Assembly: GCF_020102855.1 (NCBI RefSeq)
Contig: NZ_JADHZD010000005.1
Coordinates: 62,001-126,000, forward strand
Direction of reading: 5' to 3'
From: Nocardioides lacusdianchii
Lineage (GTDB): Bacteria > Actinomycetota > Actinomycetes > Propionibacteriales > Nocardioidaceae
DNA: 64,000 nt
The notes below the pieces were generated by a model. The model saw only the letters and a program-made list of their open reading frames with translations. It had not been told where the DNA came from and did no database searches. Both the position numbers and the translations under genes were made by a program. This document shows positions 16,119-24,084 of this stretch, piece by piece (position 1 is the first letter of the stretch; every line of letters starts with the position of its first letter).

Positions 16119-17318
16119 ATGGCGCCCGTGAAGCTCGCCATCCTCTCCCGTGCGCCGCGCTCCTACAGCACCCAGCGCCTGCGGACCGCAGCCCTCGAGC
16201 GCGGCCACGACGTCAAGGTGCTCAACACGCTGCGCTTCGGCATCGACCTGACGGGGGAGGAGCCCGACCTGCTGTTCCGCGGCAAGCAGCTGTCGACGTA
16301 CGACGCGTGCCTGCCGCGCATCGGCAACTCGATCACCTACTTCGGCACCGCCGTCGTGCGCCAGTTCGAGCAGATGGACGTCTACACGCCCAACACGTCC
16401 TACGGCATCGCCAACAGCCGCGACAAGCTGCGCGCCACGCAGATCCTGTCGCGCCACAAGATCCCGATGCCGGCGACGACCTTCGTGCAGGACCGCGCCG
16501 ACGTGATCCCCGCGATCGAGCGCGTCGGCGGTGCACCCGTGGTGATCAAGCTGCTCGAGGGCACCCAGGGCATCGGCGTGATCCTGGCGCCGACGATCAA
16601 GGTCGCCGAGGCGATCATCGAGACGCTGCAGAGCACCCGGCAGAACGTGCTGATCCAGCGCTTCGTCAAGGAGAGCAAGGGTCGCGACATCCGCGCCCTC
16701 GTCGTCGGCGACCGCGTCGTGGCGGCGATGCGGCGCGTGGCGCAGGGCGACGAGTTCCGCTCCAACGTGCACCGCGGCGGCAGCGTCGAGCCCGTCGAGC
16801 TCGACGAGGAGTTCGAGCGCGTGGCGGTGCGCTCGGCGCAGATCATGGGCCTGCGCGTCGCCGGTGTCGACATGCTCGAGGGCCGCAACGGCCCGCAGGT
16901 GATGGAGGTGAACTCCTCACCTGGCCTGGAGGGCATCGAGGCCGCGACCAAGCTCGACGTCGCCGGCGCGATCATCGACTACATCGACAACCAGGTCGCC
17001 TTCCCCGACATCGACGTACGCCAGCGCCTGACCGTCTCGACCGGCTACGGCGTGGCCGAGATCGTGGTCCACGGCGGCTCCGACATGGTCGGCAAGAAGC
17101 TCGGCGAGTCCGGCCTCGACGAGCGCGACATCACCGTGCTGACCCTGCACCGCGGCACCCAGGTCATCCCGAACCCCCGCAACAAGACGGTGCTCGAGGG
17201 CGAGGACCGGCTGCTGTGCTTCGGCAAGCTCGAGGAGATGCGCTCGATGATCCCGGACCGCAAGCAGCGGCGGGTGAAGCGGCTGCTGAAGAAGAACCTG
17301 CCGCCGGCGAATGCGTAG
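16119..17318 (+). CDS. RimK-like ATP-grasp glutamate ligase with C-terminal RCK_C-like domain
   Basis: A 399-residue protein. Residues 1-300 are a RimK-type ATP-grasp: a pre-ATP-grasp domain, SRDKLRATQIL, VVIKLLEGTQGIGVIL (nucleotide loop), the KESKGRDIRALVVG strand, RSNVHRGGS, and the metal-binding VMEVNSSPGLEGIE. RimK enzymes add glutamate to a protein or small-molecule acceptor. After residue 305 a separate piece (GYGVAEIVVHGGSDMVGKKL to LLCFG) looks like a TrkA-C/RCK_C domain, suggesting ligand control. It is divergent from the RimB-like gene, and an aspartoacylase-like partner lies 5 kb away. The acceptor is unknown. Confidence 0.88.
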   Translation: MAPVKLAILSRAPRSYSTQRLRTAALERGHDVKVLNTLRFGIDLTGEEPDLLFRGKQLSTYDACLPRIGNSITYFGTAVVRQFEQMDVYTPNTSYGIANSRDKLRATQILSRHKIPMPATTFVQDRADVIPAIERVGGAPVVIKLLEGTQGIGVILAPTIKVAEAIIETLQSTRQNVLIQRFVKESKGRDIRALVVGDRVVAAMRRVAQGDEFRSNVHRGGSVEPVELDEEFERVAVRSAQIMGLRVAGVDMLEGRNGPQVMEVNSSPGLEGIEAATKLDVAGAIIDYIDNQVAFPDIDVRQRLTVSTGYGVAEIVVHGGSDMVGKKLGESGLDERDITVLTLHRGTQVIPNPRNKTVLEGEDRLLCFGKLEEMRSMIPDRKQRRVKRLLKKNLPPANA

Positions 17319-17338
17319 GTAGTCCCTTGCGCCTGTAT

Positions 17339-17354
17339 TCGAACAGGCGTACGA
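17339..17354 (+). promoter_or_regulatory. LexA (SOS) box, one mismatch
   Basis: TCGAAC-AGGC-GTACGA matches the actinobacterial SOS box TCGAAC-N4-GTTCGA at 11 of 12 fixed positions. It lies about 210 bases before the DUF222/HNH gene; SOS control of this family is known in mycobacteria (13E12 genes). Confidence 0.6.
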
Positions 17355-17563
17355 TGGTGAGTAGCACGCCGATCCGGAACGGATCCCGTCAGAGGCGACG
17401 AGGATCCCGGGGTCGGGACAGTCATCCATAGAACCCGTCCTGGTGCTGGCGGGATGCCGTTGGTGCGGCTCTCGGATGGCGACCGTGGCGCATGGGCCAG
17501 TACGCCTCACCGCCCCACCCGGACCGGGTGGGTGTCCGTGACGTGCGTCGAGGAGATGGCCCC

Positions 17564-18787
17564 GTGCATCCGATCATCGAGTGTGCCGACGACCTCGGTG
17601 CTGCGCTGAAGGGTGTGGCGTCGGTGGAGCCGGCCTTCATGTCGGTGGCGGAGAAGCAGTCGGCACTGGTCGGGCTCACCGAGGTCCGTTCGCGGCTGGA
17701 TGCGCTGCTCGCGCGGGTGCTGGGCGCGTCCGATGACGTGGCTGACGCGCACGGGCTGCGCGACGCGGCGGCGTGGCTGGCGGTCGAGACCAGGACGACC
17801 CGGCGCGAGACGCGCCGCGACCTGGCGCTGGGACGGGCGCTCGAGGAGCACCCGTGGGTAGCGACGGCGCTGACGTCGGGTGCATTGCGCTCGGAGCAGG
17901 CGCGGGTGATCGCTGAGGCGGTCGACGTCCTGCCGTCCCATGTCTCGGGGGACGTCCGTGAGCAGGCGGAGAGCGTGCTCCTCGGGCTCGCGCTGCAGCA
18001 CGACGCGCGTGAGCTGAAGCAGATCGGCAAGCGCATCCTCGACGTGGTCGCTCCCGAGGTGGGCGAGTGCCACGAGGCTGCCGTGCTCGAGGCGGAGGAG
18101 CTCCGCGCTGCGGCCCAGGCCGACCTCACCATGTCCGACGACGGCGAGGGCCGCTGCCGCGGGACCTTCGTGGTGCCCTCGCACGTGGGTGCGATGTTGA
18201 AGCGGCACCTGCTGGCGCTGGCCAACCCGGCCCGCCATACCGAGGACGAGCTGCGCGACGAGTCAGGCGAGTGGAAGCCGCTGCGCCGGCGTCTGGGGGA
18301 GGCCTTGGTGGAGTACGTCGAGCGCTACCCGGTCGACGCGACCCCGCAGACCGCAGGGGTGAACGCCACGGTGGTGGTGACGATGACGATCGAGCAGCTG
18401 CTGGGCGCTCACGCGACTGCGCTGCTGGACGACGGGTCGCGGATGTCCGCGGGCCAGGCGCGACGTCTGGCGTGCGAGGCCGGGATCATCCCGGTCGTGC
18501 TGGACTCGAAGTCCGTGCCGCTGGACATGGGACGTGCGGCACGGCTCTTCACCAAGTCCCAGCGCATCGCGCTCGGCCTGCGTGACGGCGGCTGCACCGC
18601 GAAGGGCTGCGAGACGTCGGCCTCCGGGTGTCACGCCCACCACGACGACCCCTGGTCGCGGGGCGGGCTCACCGACCTCGCCAACGGCCGGCTCCTGTGC
18701 CCAAGACACCACCGGTTGGCCCACGACTCCCGCTACGCGATGACAGTCCACGCCGACAACACGGTCAGCTTTGTGTTGCGCACGTAG
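17564..18787 (+). CDS. DUF222 / 13E12-type HNH endonuclease
   Basis: A 407-residue protein from GTG 17564, with GAGGAG 8 nt upstream. The N-terminal DUF222 part (about residues 1-290) is helical. The C-terminal HNH nuclease has a zinc-binding CTAKGCETSASGC, then HAHHDDPWSRGGLTDLANGR and LLCPRHHRLAH with the catalytic His and Asn. Actinobacteria carry many copies, thought to be selfish or repair-linked. The upstream SOS box suggests induction by DNA damage. An in-frame ATG at 17492 would add a tail without a ribosome site and was rejected. Confidence 0.9.
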   Translation: MHPIIECADDLGAALKGVASVEPAFMSVAEKQSALVGLTEVRSRLDALLARVLGASDDVADAHGLRDAAAWLAVETRTTRRETRRDLALGRALEEHPWVATALTSGALRSEQARVIAEAVDVLPSHVSGDVREQAESVLLGLALQHDARELKQIGKRILDVVAPEVGECHEAAVLEAEELRAAAQADLTMSDDGEGRCRGTFVVPSHVGAMLKRHLLALANPARHTEDELRDESGEWKPLRRRLGEALVEYVERYPVDATPQTAGVNATVVVTMTIEQLLGAHATALLDDGSRMSAGQARRLACEAGIIPVVLDSKSVPLDMGRAARLFTKSQRIALGLRDGGCTAKGCETSASGCHAHHDDPWSRGGLTDLANGRLLCPRHHRLAHDSRYAMTVHADNTVSFVLRT

Positions 18788-18867
18788 GGGGCGGGGGCTC
18801 ATCCTGCCCTTGGAGCGGCGGTCATGGGTCTGCGCCGTCCCTGGCCGCGAACGCCAGGACGTGCCAG

Positions 18868-20076
18868 TCAGATCCGACGCTCGCACCGCACGCGGCGCTC
18901 GGCATCACAGGTGTCGCGCCCGGCGCGGCCGTCGGTGGCGTCGCGGCCATGGTTGCCCAGCAGGCGGTCGTTCCCCGGGCTGCCCTTGATCGTGTCGTGG
19001 CCCCGGCCGCCGTTCACGACCGCGCGGTACCTGCCGCACCTCGGGGTGCCCAGCTCGTCGCCGTCGCCGTACTCGACTTCAGCGATGATGAGGTCCTTGC
19101 CCGGTCCGGCGTTCACCCACGCCTTGCACGCCACGACCGTGATCCGCTCGCCGCGGTCGGTCCCGCGGATCCTCGCCGTCTTGGCGGACACCACGTAGTC
19201 CTCGAAGTTGCGGACGCCGGTCACGGCCCCGCTGTTCTTGTCGTCCACGCGACGGCTCAGGTCCGCCTTGAGCCGCAGGGCCGGAACGTCGAGCATCAGG
19301 CGGTCCTCGCCCTTGTTGCCCTTCACCATCGAGAACTCCCCGCCGAGGCCGTTGGTCCGGTAGATGTCGTCCCCACCGCCGAGCTGCACGTTGCGGTTGA
19401 ACGTCGCCGGGGCGTCGACCGTGAGGTGCTCAACCGCATCGGTGCCGCGGAACTCGAGGAGCCCGAGCTCGGCCTCCGTGGCGAACGAGAACTCGTCGAA
19501 GTGACCGGTCCACGTCAGCGCCGTGTCGGCCCCGGTGACGGACCCGCTGGCCTCCACACGCGCGCTGTAGGCGGACCGAAGGAACAGGCCGCCGCCCTTG
19601 CCCACGGTGACCGCGCCCGGCGCGGTCTGGACGCCGTTCCACTGGACGTAGCCGGTCTCGGAGAGGTCGATGATGTCGGCGTTCGGCTGGCCTGCCATGC
19701 CGGACGTGACCCTGCCGAACTTGGCGAGGTGGATGACGTCGGCCTCGGTGTCGGTGCCGTCCGACGTCCCGGCGACGACCTGATGCGAGCCGCCATTCTC
19801 GTCGGCGAACGTGTCGGCCCCCGCGCCTAGGATGGCGACGACGCCGCCCTCGCCCGCGGCGCACACGAGATCATCACCGCCGAGCGCGTCGACTCGCGTC
19901 GCGCCGTTGGTGACGATGACGTCAGCGCCTTCCGTGCCAACGATCTGAGCCCCTGGCGTGCCGACAATGGTCGCCGGTCGCCCCGCACACGTCTCGCCCA
20001 CTGCGGTGGCCGTGCCTGTCGGTACGAGCAGGGCAGCGCCAAGCAGCGCGGCGGCGGAAAGAGTGGTGAGTCGCAT
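18868..20076 (-). CDS. Secreted RTX-like repeat protein (paralogue of 13270)
   Basis: A 402-residue secreted protein; ATG 20076 follows AGGGGAA. The signal peptide is about residues 1-25. The mature start (GETCAGRPATIVGT, GTEGADVIVTNGAT, ALGGDDLVC) parallels the gene at 13270, and the end (VNGGRGHDTIKGSPGNDRLL, then RDTCDAERRVRC) carries RTX-like glycine-aspartate turns and a Cys pair. The middle differs more and has fewer GGxGxD units. The two paralogues face each other around a 4-kb block. Function outside the cell unknown. Confidence 0.72.
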   Translation of the reverse strand: MRLTTLSAAALLGAALLVPTGTATAVGETCAGRPATIVGTPGAQIVGTEGADVIVTNGATRVDALGGDDLVCAAGEGGVVAILGAGADTFADENGGSHQVVAGTSDGTDTEADVIHLAKFGRVTSGMAGQPNADIIDLSETGYVQWNGVQTAPGAVTVGKGGGLFLRSAYSARVEASGSVTGADTALTWTGHFDEFSFATEAELGLLEFRGTDAVEHLTVDAPATFNRNVQLGGGDDIYRTNGLGGEFSMVKGNKGEDRLMLDVPALRLKADLSRRVDDKNSGAVTGVRNFEDYVVSAKTARIRGTDRGERITVVACKAWVNAGPGKDLIIAEVEYGDGDELGTPRCGRYRAVVNGGRGHDTIKGSPGNDRLLGNHGRDATDGRAGRDTCDAERRVRCERRI

Positions 20077-20225
20077 GATTCCCCTAGAACCAGGTGTGTG
20101 CTGCCGGACTTGATGTGACTGTGCCGGGGCCGAAAAGGTTGTCACGAGCGCGTCAACAGGGAACGGACTGCCCGCACGAGCAATGACGAGCCCAGCTCAC
20201 CTCGGGTAGGTGCGAAGGTGGATCC

Positions 20226-20618
20226 ATGATCACTGACGAACGATTCGACGAGCTGATGGAGCTCGTCGTGCACGGCTTCGAGATCGCGGGCGTGATCGTG
20301 CTCGTCGTCGGAGCACTTGGCGCCTTCGTCCATGCAGCGCTGGTGGCACGACAGGGTGGTCTGCCCAAGGCGTACGAAACTGCCCGCCGCAGCGTCGGAC
20401 GCGCGATCCTGCTCGGGCTGGAGCTGCTGATCATCGCGGACATCGTCCTGACCATCACCGTCGACACCACCCTGGAGAGCGCGCTCGCCCTCGGGCTGAT
20501 TGTGATCGTCCGGACCTTCCTCAGCTTCTCCCTCGAGGTCGAGCTGGAAGGCACGCTTCCGTGGCGGCGGCGGCGGCCGTCGGAGCGTGACCGGTCCGCG
20601 GCGGCCCTGCCAGACTGA
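20226..20618 (+). CDS. DUF1622 membrane protein
   Basis: A 130-residue membrane protein matching DUF1622: a first helix IAGVIVLVVGALGAFVHAAL (20-39), a loop with RRSVGRAILLGLELLIIADI, then ALGLIVIVRTFLSFSLEVEL ending in the family's EGTLPWR. It has three membrane helices and an acidic N-terminus. Family function is unknown. A good ribosome site (AAGGTGG) precedes ATG 20226, and the haloalkane dehalogenase starts 5 bp after its stop. Confidence 0.85.
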   Translation: MITDERFDELMELVVHGFEIAGVIVLVVGALGAFVHAALVARQGGLPKAYETARRSVGRAILLGLELLIIADIVLTITVDTTLESALALGLIVIVRTFLSFSLEVELEGTLPWRRRRPSERDRSAAALPD

Positions 20619-20623
20619 CCCGC

Positions 20624-21529
20624 ATGGAGGTCTACCGCACCCAGGACAGCGCTTTCGATCACCTCCCCGACTTCCCGTGGGAGCCGAGCTACGCCGAGGT
20701 GGCCGACCCCGACGGCGGCACCCTGCGGGTGGCGTACGTCGACGCCGGACCCGCGGACGGGCCGGTCGCGCTGCTGCTGCACGGCGAGCCGTCGTGGTCG
20801 TTCCTCTATCGCCACGTGATCGAGGTGCTCACCAGCCGCGGGATCCGGTGCGTTGCGCCCGACCTGGTCGGATTTGGTCGCTCCGACAAGCCGCTCGCGG
20901 CTGAGGACTACTCCTTCGCCCGACTGGTCGAGTGGACGCGCGAACTCGCCTTCGACCACCTCGACCTGAGCGACGTGACGCTGGTCGGGCAGGACTGGGG
21001 CGGGCTGATCGGCCTGCGGCTGGTCGCCGAGCACCAGGACCGCTTCGCCCGCGTGGTCGCGGCCAACACCGGGCTGCCGACGGGCGACTTCGACATGCCG
21101 GAGATCTGGTGGCAGTTCCGCCGCGCGGTCGAGAGTGCCGAGACCCTCGACGTGGGCCGCCTCGTCGCAGCCGGCTGCGCGCGGCCGATGGCCGACGACG
21201 TCCGGGCGGCGTACGACGCTCCGTTCCCCGAGGAGCGTGCCAAGGCTGGGGTACGGGTCATGCCGACCCTCGTGCCGACGCGGCCCGACGACCCCGCCAC
21301 CGCGGCCAACCGTGCAGCCTGGGAGGTGCTCTCGACCAGCGAGCTGCCGTTCCTCGTCGCCTTCAGCGACAGCGATTCGATCACGGGGGCGATGGCGCCC
21401 GTCCTGCGCAAGCTGATCCCCGGCACGCGCGGGCTCGACCACCCGACCATCGCCGACGCCGGTCACTTCCTCCAGGAGGACGCCGGCGCCGAGCTCGGCC
21501 GCGTGGTCGCCGACTTCATGCTGGGCTGA
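20624..21529 (+). CDS. Haloalkane dehalogenase (HLD-I type)
   Basis: A 301-residue alpha/beta hydrolase. The nucleophile elbow is LVGQDWGG with Asp124 followed by Trp125, the same numbering as DhlA; HGEPSWSFLYR (53-63) forms the oxyanion region; the acid is Asp249 or Asp251 in FSDSDS; His281 in DAGHF is the base. Trp162 or Trp163 in the cap could be the second halide-binding Trp. The enzyme would hydrolyse carbon-halogen bonds to alcohols in the cytoplasm. CAGACT lies 7 nt before ATG, so the mRNA could be leaderless. Natural substrate unknown. Confidence 0.85.
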   Translation: MEVYRTQDSAFDHLPDFPWEPSYAEVADPDGGTLRVAYVDAGPADGPVALLLHGEPSWSFLYRHVIEVLTSRGIRCVAPDLVGFGRSDKPLAAEDYSFARLVEWTRELAFDHLDLSDVTLVGQDWGGLIGLRLVAEHQDRFARVVAANTGLPTGDFDMPEIWWQFRRAVESAETLDVGRLVAAGCARPMADDVRAAYDAPFPEERAKAGVRVMPTLVPTRPDDPATAANRAAWEVLSTSELPFLVAFSDSDSITGAMAPVLRKLIPGTRGLDHPTIADAGHFLQEDAGAELGRVVADFMLG

Positions 21530-21832
21530 TCACGCGTCGTACGGCTTGTCATCGTTGCGGGGGTCCTTGCTGGGGTAGCCCGCCTTCGGGTCGATCCCGT
21601 CCGGCTGAGGCTCCTCGCCGCCCGCGCTCTGCTCCGGCGGTGCGTCGTCCGGCGTGGGCAGCACGCTGGTGTCGCGCAGCCCGTCCGTGCTCACCTGGCC
21701 GGGACCGGTGTGCCCGACGCGCTCGCTGCTCGAGCCCATCCCGCCCGCTGCTCCCTCGGGGCCCGACGAGTTCGGCGTACCGCGCCGCTCGTCGGTGTCG
21801 GGCTTGGGCGTCTGCTCGTCCGGAGTGCTCAT
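21530..21832 (-). CDS. Small disordered hydrophilic protein (100 aa)
   Basis: A 100-residue protein rich in Pro, Asp, Glu, Gly and Ser with no hydrophobic run; ends PSKDPRNDDKPYDA. The stop directly abuts the dehalogenase stop (21529/21530). Composition resembles the other small acidic proteins of this window. It may be a stress- or desiccation-related disordered protein, but nothing in the sequence proves it. Confidence 0.55.
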   Translation of the reverse strand: MSTPDEQTPKPDTDERRGTPNSSGPEGAAGGMGSSSERVGHTGPGQVSTDGLRDTSVLPTPDDAPPEQSAGGEEPQPDGIDPKAGYPSKDPRNDDKPYDA

Positions 21833-21860
21833 GGACTCTGGTGCCCCCGGCGGTCTCTCC

Positions 21861-22253
21861 TCATGCGCTCCGGCGCGTGTGCCACAACCACGCGATCCCC
21901 GCGAACGGCAGCACCAGCGGCAGCCAGCCGTAGCCCGCGCCGTACGCCGACCACACGGTCGCGTCGGGGAAGAGCTCCGGGTCGAGGACGGTGAGCGTGC
22001 CGACGGTCAGCACGCCGACGAGCTCGAAGACGACGGCCGCCCAGGCGAGGCGGCGCGGCGAGGGGCCGACCTCGGCGAGGCCGAGGGTCGCGGCGATGTA
22101 GACGACGGCGGCGAGCGCGGAGAGGGCGTACGCCAGGGGTGCCTCGTCGGCCTTGGTGAAGAGCTGCACGAGCGAGCGGGCGGTCGCGGCGAGGGCGAAG
22201 ACGCCGTAGACCGCGACGAGGACGCGACCGGCGCCCGAGCTGGTCGAGCTCAC
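21861..22253 (-). CDS. Four-helix membrane protein of unknown function
   Basis: A 130-residue integral membrane protein with four hydrophobic segments (about 10-30, 40-60, 70-90, 105-123) and a basic C-terminus WLWHTRRSA. GTG 22253 overlaps the stop of the upstream membrane protein by 4 bp, so the two are coupled. No family recognised; both proteins are the DoxX/DUF-type small membrane class in appearance only. Confidence 0.65.
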   Translation of the reverse strand: MSSTSSGAGRVLVAVYGVFALAATARSLVQLFTKADEAPLAYALSALAAVVYIAATLGLAEVGPSPRRLAWAAVVFELVGVLTVGTLTVLDPELFPDATVWSAYGAGYGWLPLVLPFAGIAWLWHTRRSA

Positions 22254-22609
22254 GAGGGCCAGACCTGCATGGCGCGCAGGATCACGAAGGCCTGGGCGAG
22301 CCCGGCGACCATCAGCACGGCGGTGGCGCCGCGGCTGCGCTCGGCGAGCGACCAGACGAAGCCGGCGGGCAGCAGGACCAGCCCGGCGACGAGGTAGCCG
22401 AAGAAGGTGACGAGCGCACCGCCGCTCAGGTCGACCCCGCCGACCTGGATGCCGGCGACGACGAGCAGGACCAGCGTCAGGCCCTCGATGAAGCCCGCGG
22501 CGCCGAGCAGGCCCCAGTCGGGCGTGCGGTCGAGCACGACGTAGACCAGCACCACCGCGGCGAAGATCAGCGAGGCGACGAGCACGACGGAGGGGAAGGG
22601 GCTGTCCAC
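22250..22609 (-). CDS. Four-helix membrane protein of unknown function
   Basis: A 119-residue membrane protein from GTG 22609 with four hydrophobic segments: VVLVASLIFAAVVLVYVVL, then GAAGFIEGLTLVLLVVAGI, a third near 60-82 and a fourth near 92-113. It overlaps the next gene (22253) by 4 bp. It is divergent from the DUF4956 gene, with about 100 bp between starts. Function unknown. Confidence 0.65.
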   Translation of the reverse strand: MDSPFPSVVLVASLIFAAVVLVYVVLDRTPDWGLLGAAGFIEGLTLVLLVVAGIQVGGVDLSGGALVTFFGYLVAGLVLLPAGFVWSLAERSRGATAVLMVAGLAQAFVILRAMQVWPS

Positions 22610-22708
22610 GAGGTCAGATTGTCCCAGAGCGTTCCAGCGGCGGGACTTCACAGGGCTGGCACAGACTCGTGGCAGGTCGTCGACAGGTGCGGCCGCGAGC
22701 CTCGCAGC

Positions 22709-23308
22709 ATGAACCCCACCTACCTGCTCGCCGCGGTCGACGTCGTCGCGGTCCTCGTCCTGGCCATGGCCGTCTACTACCCCCGCCACCGCCGCGCCGA
22801 CCTCGTCACCGCCTTCATCGCCGTCAACGTCGGCGTGCTCGCGGTGACGATCGTGCTGTCGAGCAGCGCCGCGACCATCGGCCTGGGGCTCGGCCTCTTC
22901 GGTGTCCTCTCCATCATCCGGCTGCGCTCCGACGAGCTCGGCCAGCACGAGATCGCCTACTACTTCGCCGCCCTCGCCATCGGCCTCATCGGCGGCCTCG
23001 GCACCGCGGACCTCGTGCTCTCGATCTCGCTGATGGCCGGGCTCGTCCTCGTCCTCGCCGTCGCCGACAGCCGGCTCCTGCACAGCACCGGCCTGCGCCA
23101 GGTGGTCGTCCTCGACTCCGCGATCACCGACGAGCAGACCCTCGTCGAGCGCCTCGAGCTGCTCCTCGACGCCCGCGTCACGCGGGTCACCCCGGTGCGC
23201 GTGGACCTGGTCAACGACACCACGACCGTCGAGGTCCACTACGCCGCCGCCCCGCGCCCCGCCCTGCCGCGCGCCGAGCGCCACGACGCCCCGGCCCTGA
23301 CCCGATGA
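22709..23308 (+). CDS. DUF4956 membrane protein of the VTC/CotH operon
   Basis: A 199-residue protein with five predicted membrane helices in the first 130 residues. The DUF4956 signature GLFGVLSIIRLRSDELGQHE (about 70-89) follows helix three. A cytoplasmic alpha/beta tail (VTRVTPVRVDLVNDTTTVEV) ends the protein. DUF4956 proteins are encoded with VTC-domain polyphosphate polymerases in many bacteria; a membrane partner or channel role is inferred. The stop overlaps the next start as ATGA. Confidence 0.85.
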   Translation: MNPTYLLAAVDVVAVLVLAMAVYYPRHRRADLVTAFIAVNVGVLAVTIVLSSSAATIGLGLGLFGVLSIIRLRSDELGQHEIAYYFAALAIGLIGGLGTADLVLSISLMAGLVLVLAVADSRLLHSTGLRQVVVLDSAITDEQTLVERLELLLDARVTRVTPVRVDLVNDTTTVEVHYAAAPRPALPRAERHDAPALTR

Positions 23309-24084
23309 GTGCCGTCGACATCCTGCCGCCGGTCAGCCTCACCGACCTCAACGCCGAGGCCGAGCTGCTCACCCGCGTGGACCGGAAGTACGTCGTCCCG
23401 GCCGGCGACCTCGACGCCCTCGTCACCGGGATGCCCGGCCTGCGGGTGCTCACCATCGACGGGCGGCGGTCCTCGCACTACGAGTCGACCTACCTCGACA
23501 CGGTCGGGCTCGACAGCTGGACCGCCTCGGCCCACCGGCGCCGGCGGCGCTGGAAGGTGCGCACCCGTCTCTACGCCGACACCGGCGAGTGCTGGCTCGA
23601 GGTCAAGACCCGCGGCCGTCGCGGCGCGACAGTCAAGGAGCGGATGCTCCACCCGGGCAGCAACCCGCTCGAGGTCCCCGCTTCCGCCGACAGCTGGGTC
23701 CGCGACCGCCTGCGCGAGGCCGACGTACACGGGCTGGACCCGCAGTCCCTCGTGCCGACGCTGCGCACCACCTATCGGCGTACGACGCTCCTGGTCGGGG
23801 CCGGCGCGGGACGGGCCACCGTCGACCGCGAGCTGCGCTGGGTCTCCGGCCACGGCAGCGCCGAGGTCGGCGACGTGCTCGTCGTGGAGACCAAGTCGGC
23901 CTCCGTCGGCCCCGGACCGCTCGACCGGCGGCTGTGGGAGCTCGGGCACCGTCCGGTGCGGATCTCGAAGTACGGCACCGGGCTGGCGCTGCTGACCCCC
24001 GACCTCCAGCTCAATCGCTGGCACCGCGTCACCTCGCGGCACCTCGCCGCCCACCTCACCCTCGACACAGGAGTCCTCGCATGA
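23305..24084 (+). CDS. VTC-domain polyphosphate polymerase
   Basis: A 259-residue triphosphate-tunnel enzyme like the VTC4 catalytic domain. Tunnel residues are visible: TRVDRKYVV (Lys28 region), ESTYLDT, RRRRWKVRTRLY (basic strand), CWLEVKTRGRRGATVKER, RATVDRELRW, VVETKS (metal Glu) and the late ISKYGTG. VTC enzymes build polyphosphate from ATP. In bacteria this domain is coupled to DUF4956 and CotH genes, as here, with ATGA overlaps at both ends (23305 and 24081). Whether it makes polyphosphate or another phosphoanhydride is not proven. Confidence 0.87.
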   Translation: MSAVDILPPVSLTDLNAEAELLTRVDRKYVVPAGDLDALVTGMPGLRVLTIDGRRSSHYESTYLDTVGLDSWTASAHRRRRRWKVRTRLYADTGECWLEVKTRGRRGATVKERMLHPGSNPLEVPASADSWVRDRLREADVHGLDPQSLVPTLRTTYRRTTLLVGAGAGRATVDRELRWVSGHGSAEVGDVLVVETKSASVGPGPLDRRLWELGHRPVRISKYGTGLALLTPDLQLNRWHRVTSRHLAAHLTLDTGVLA

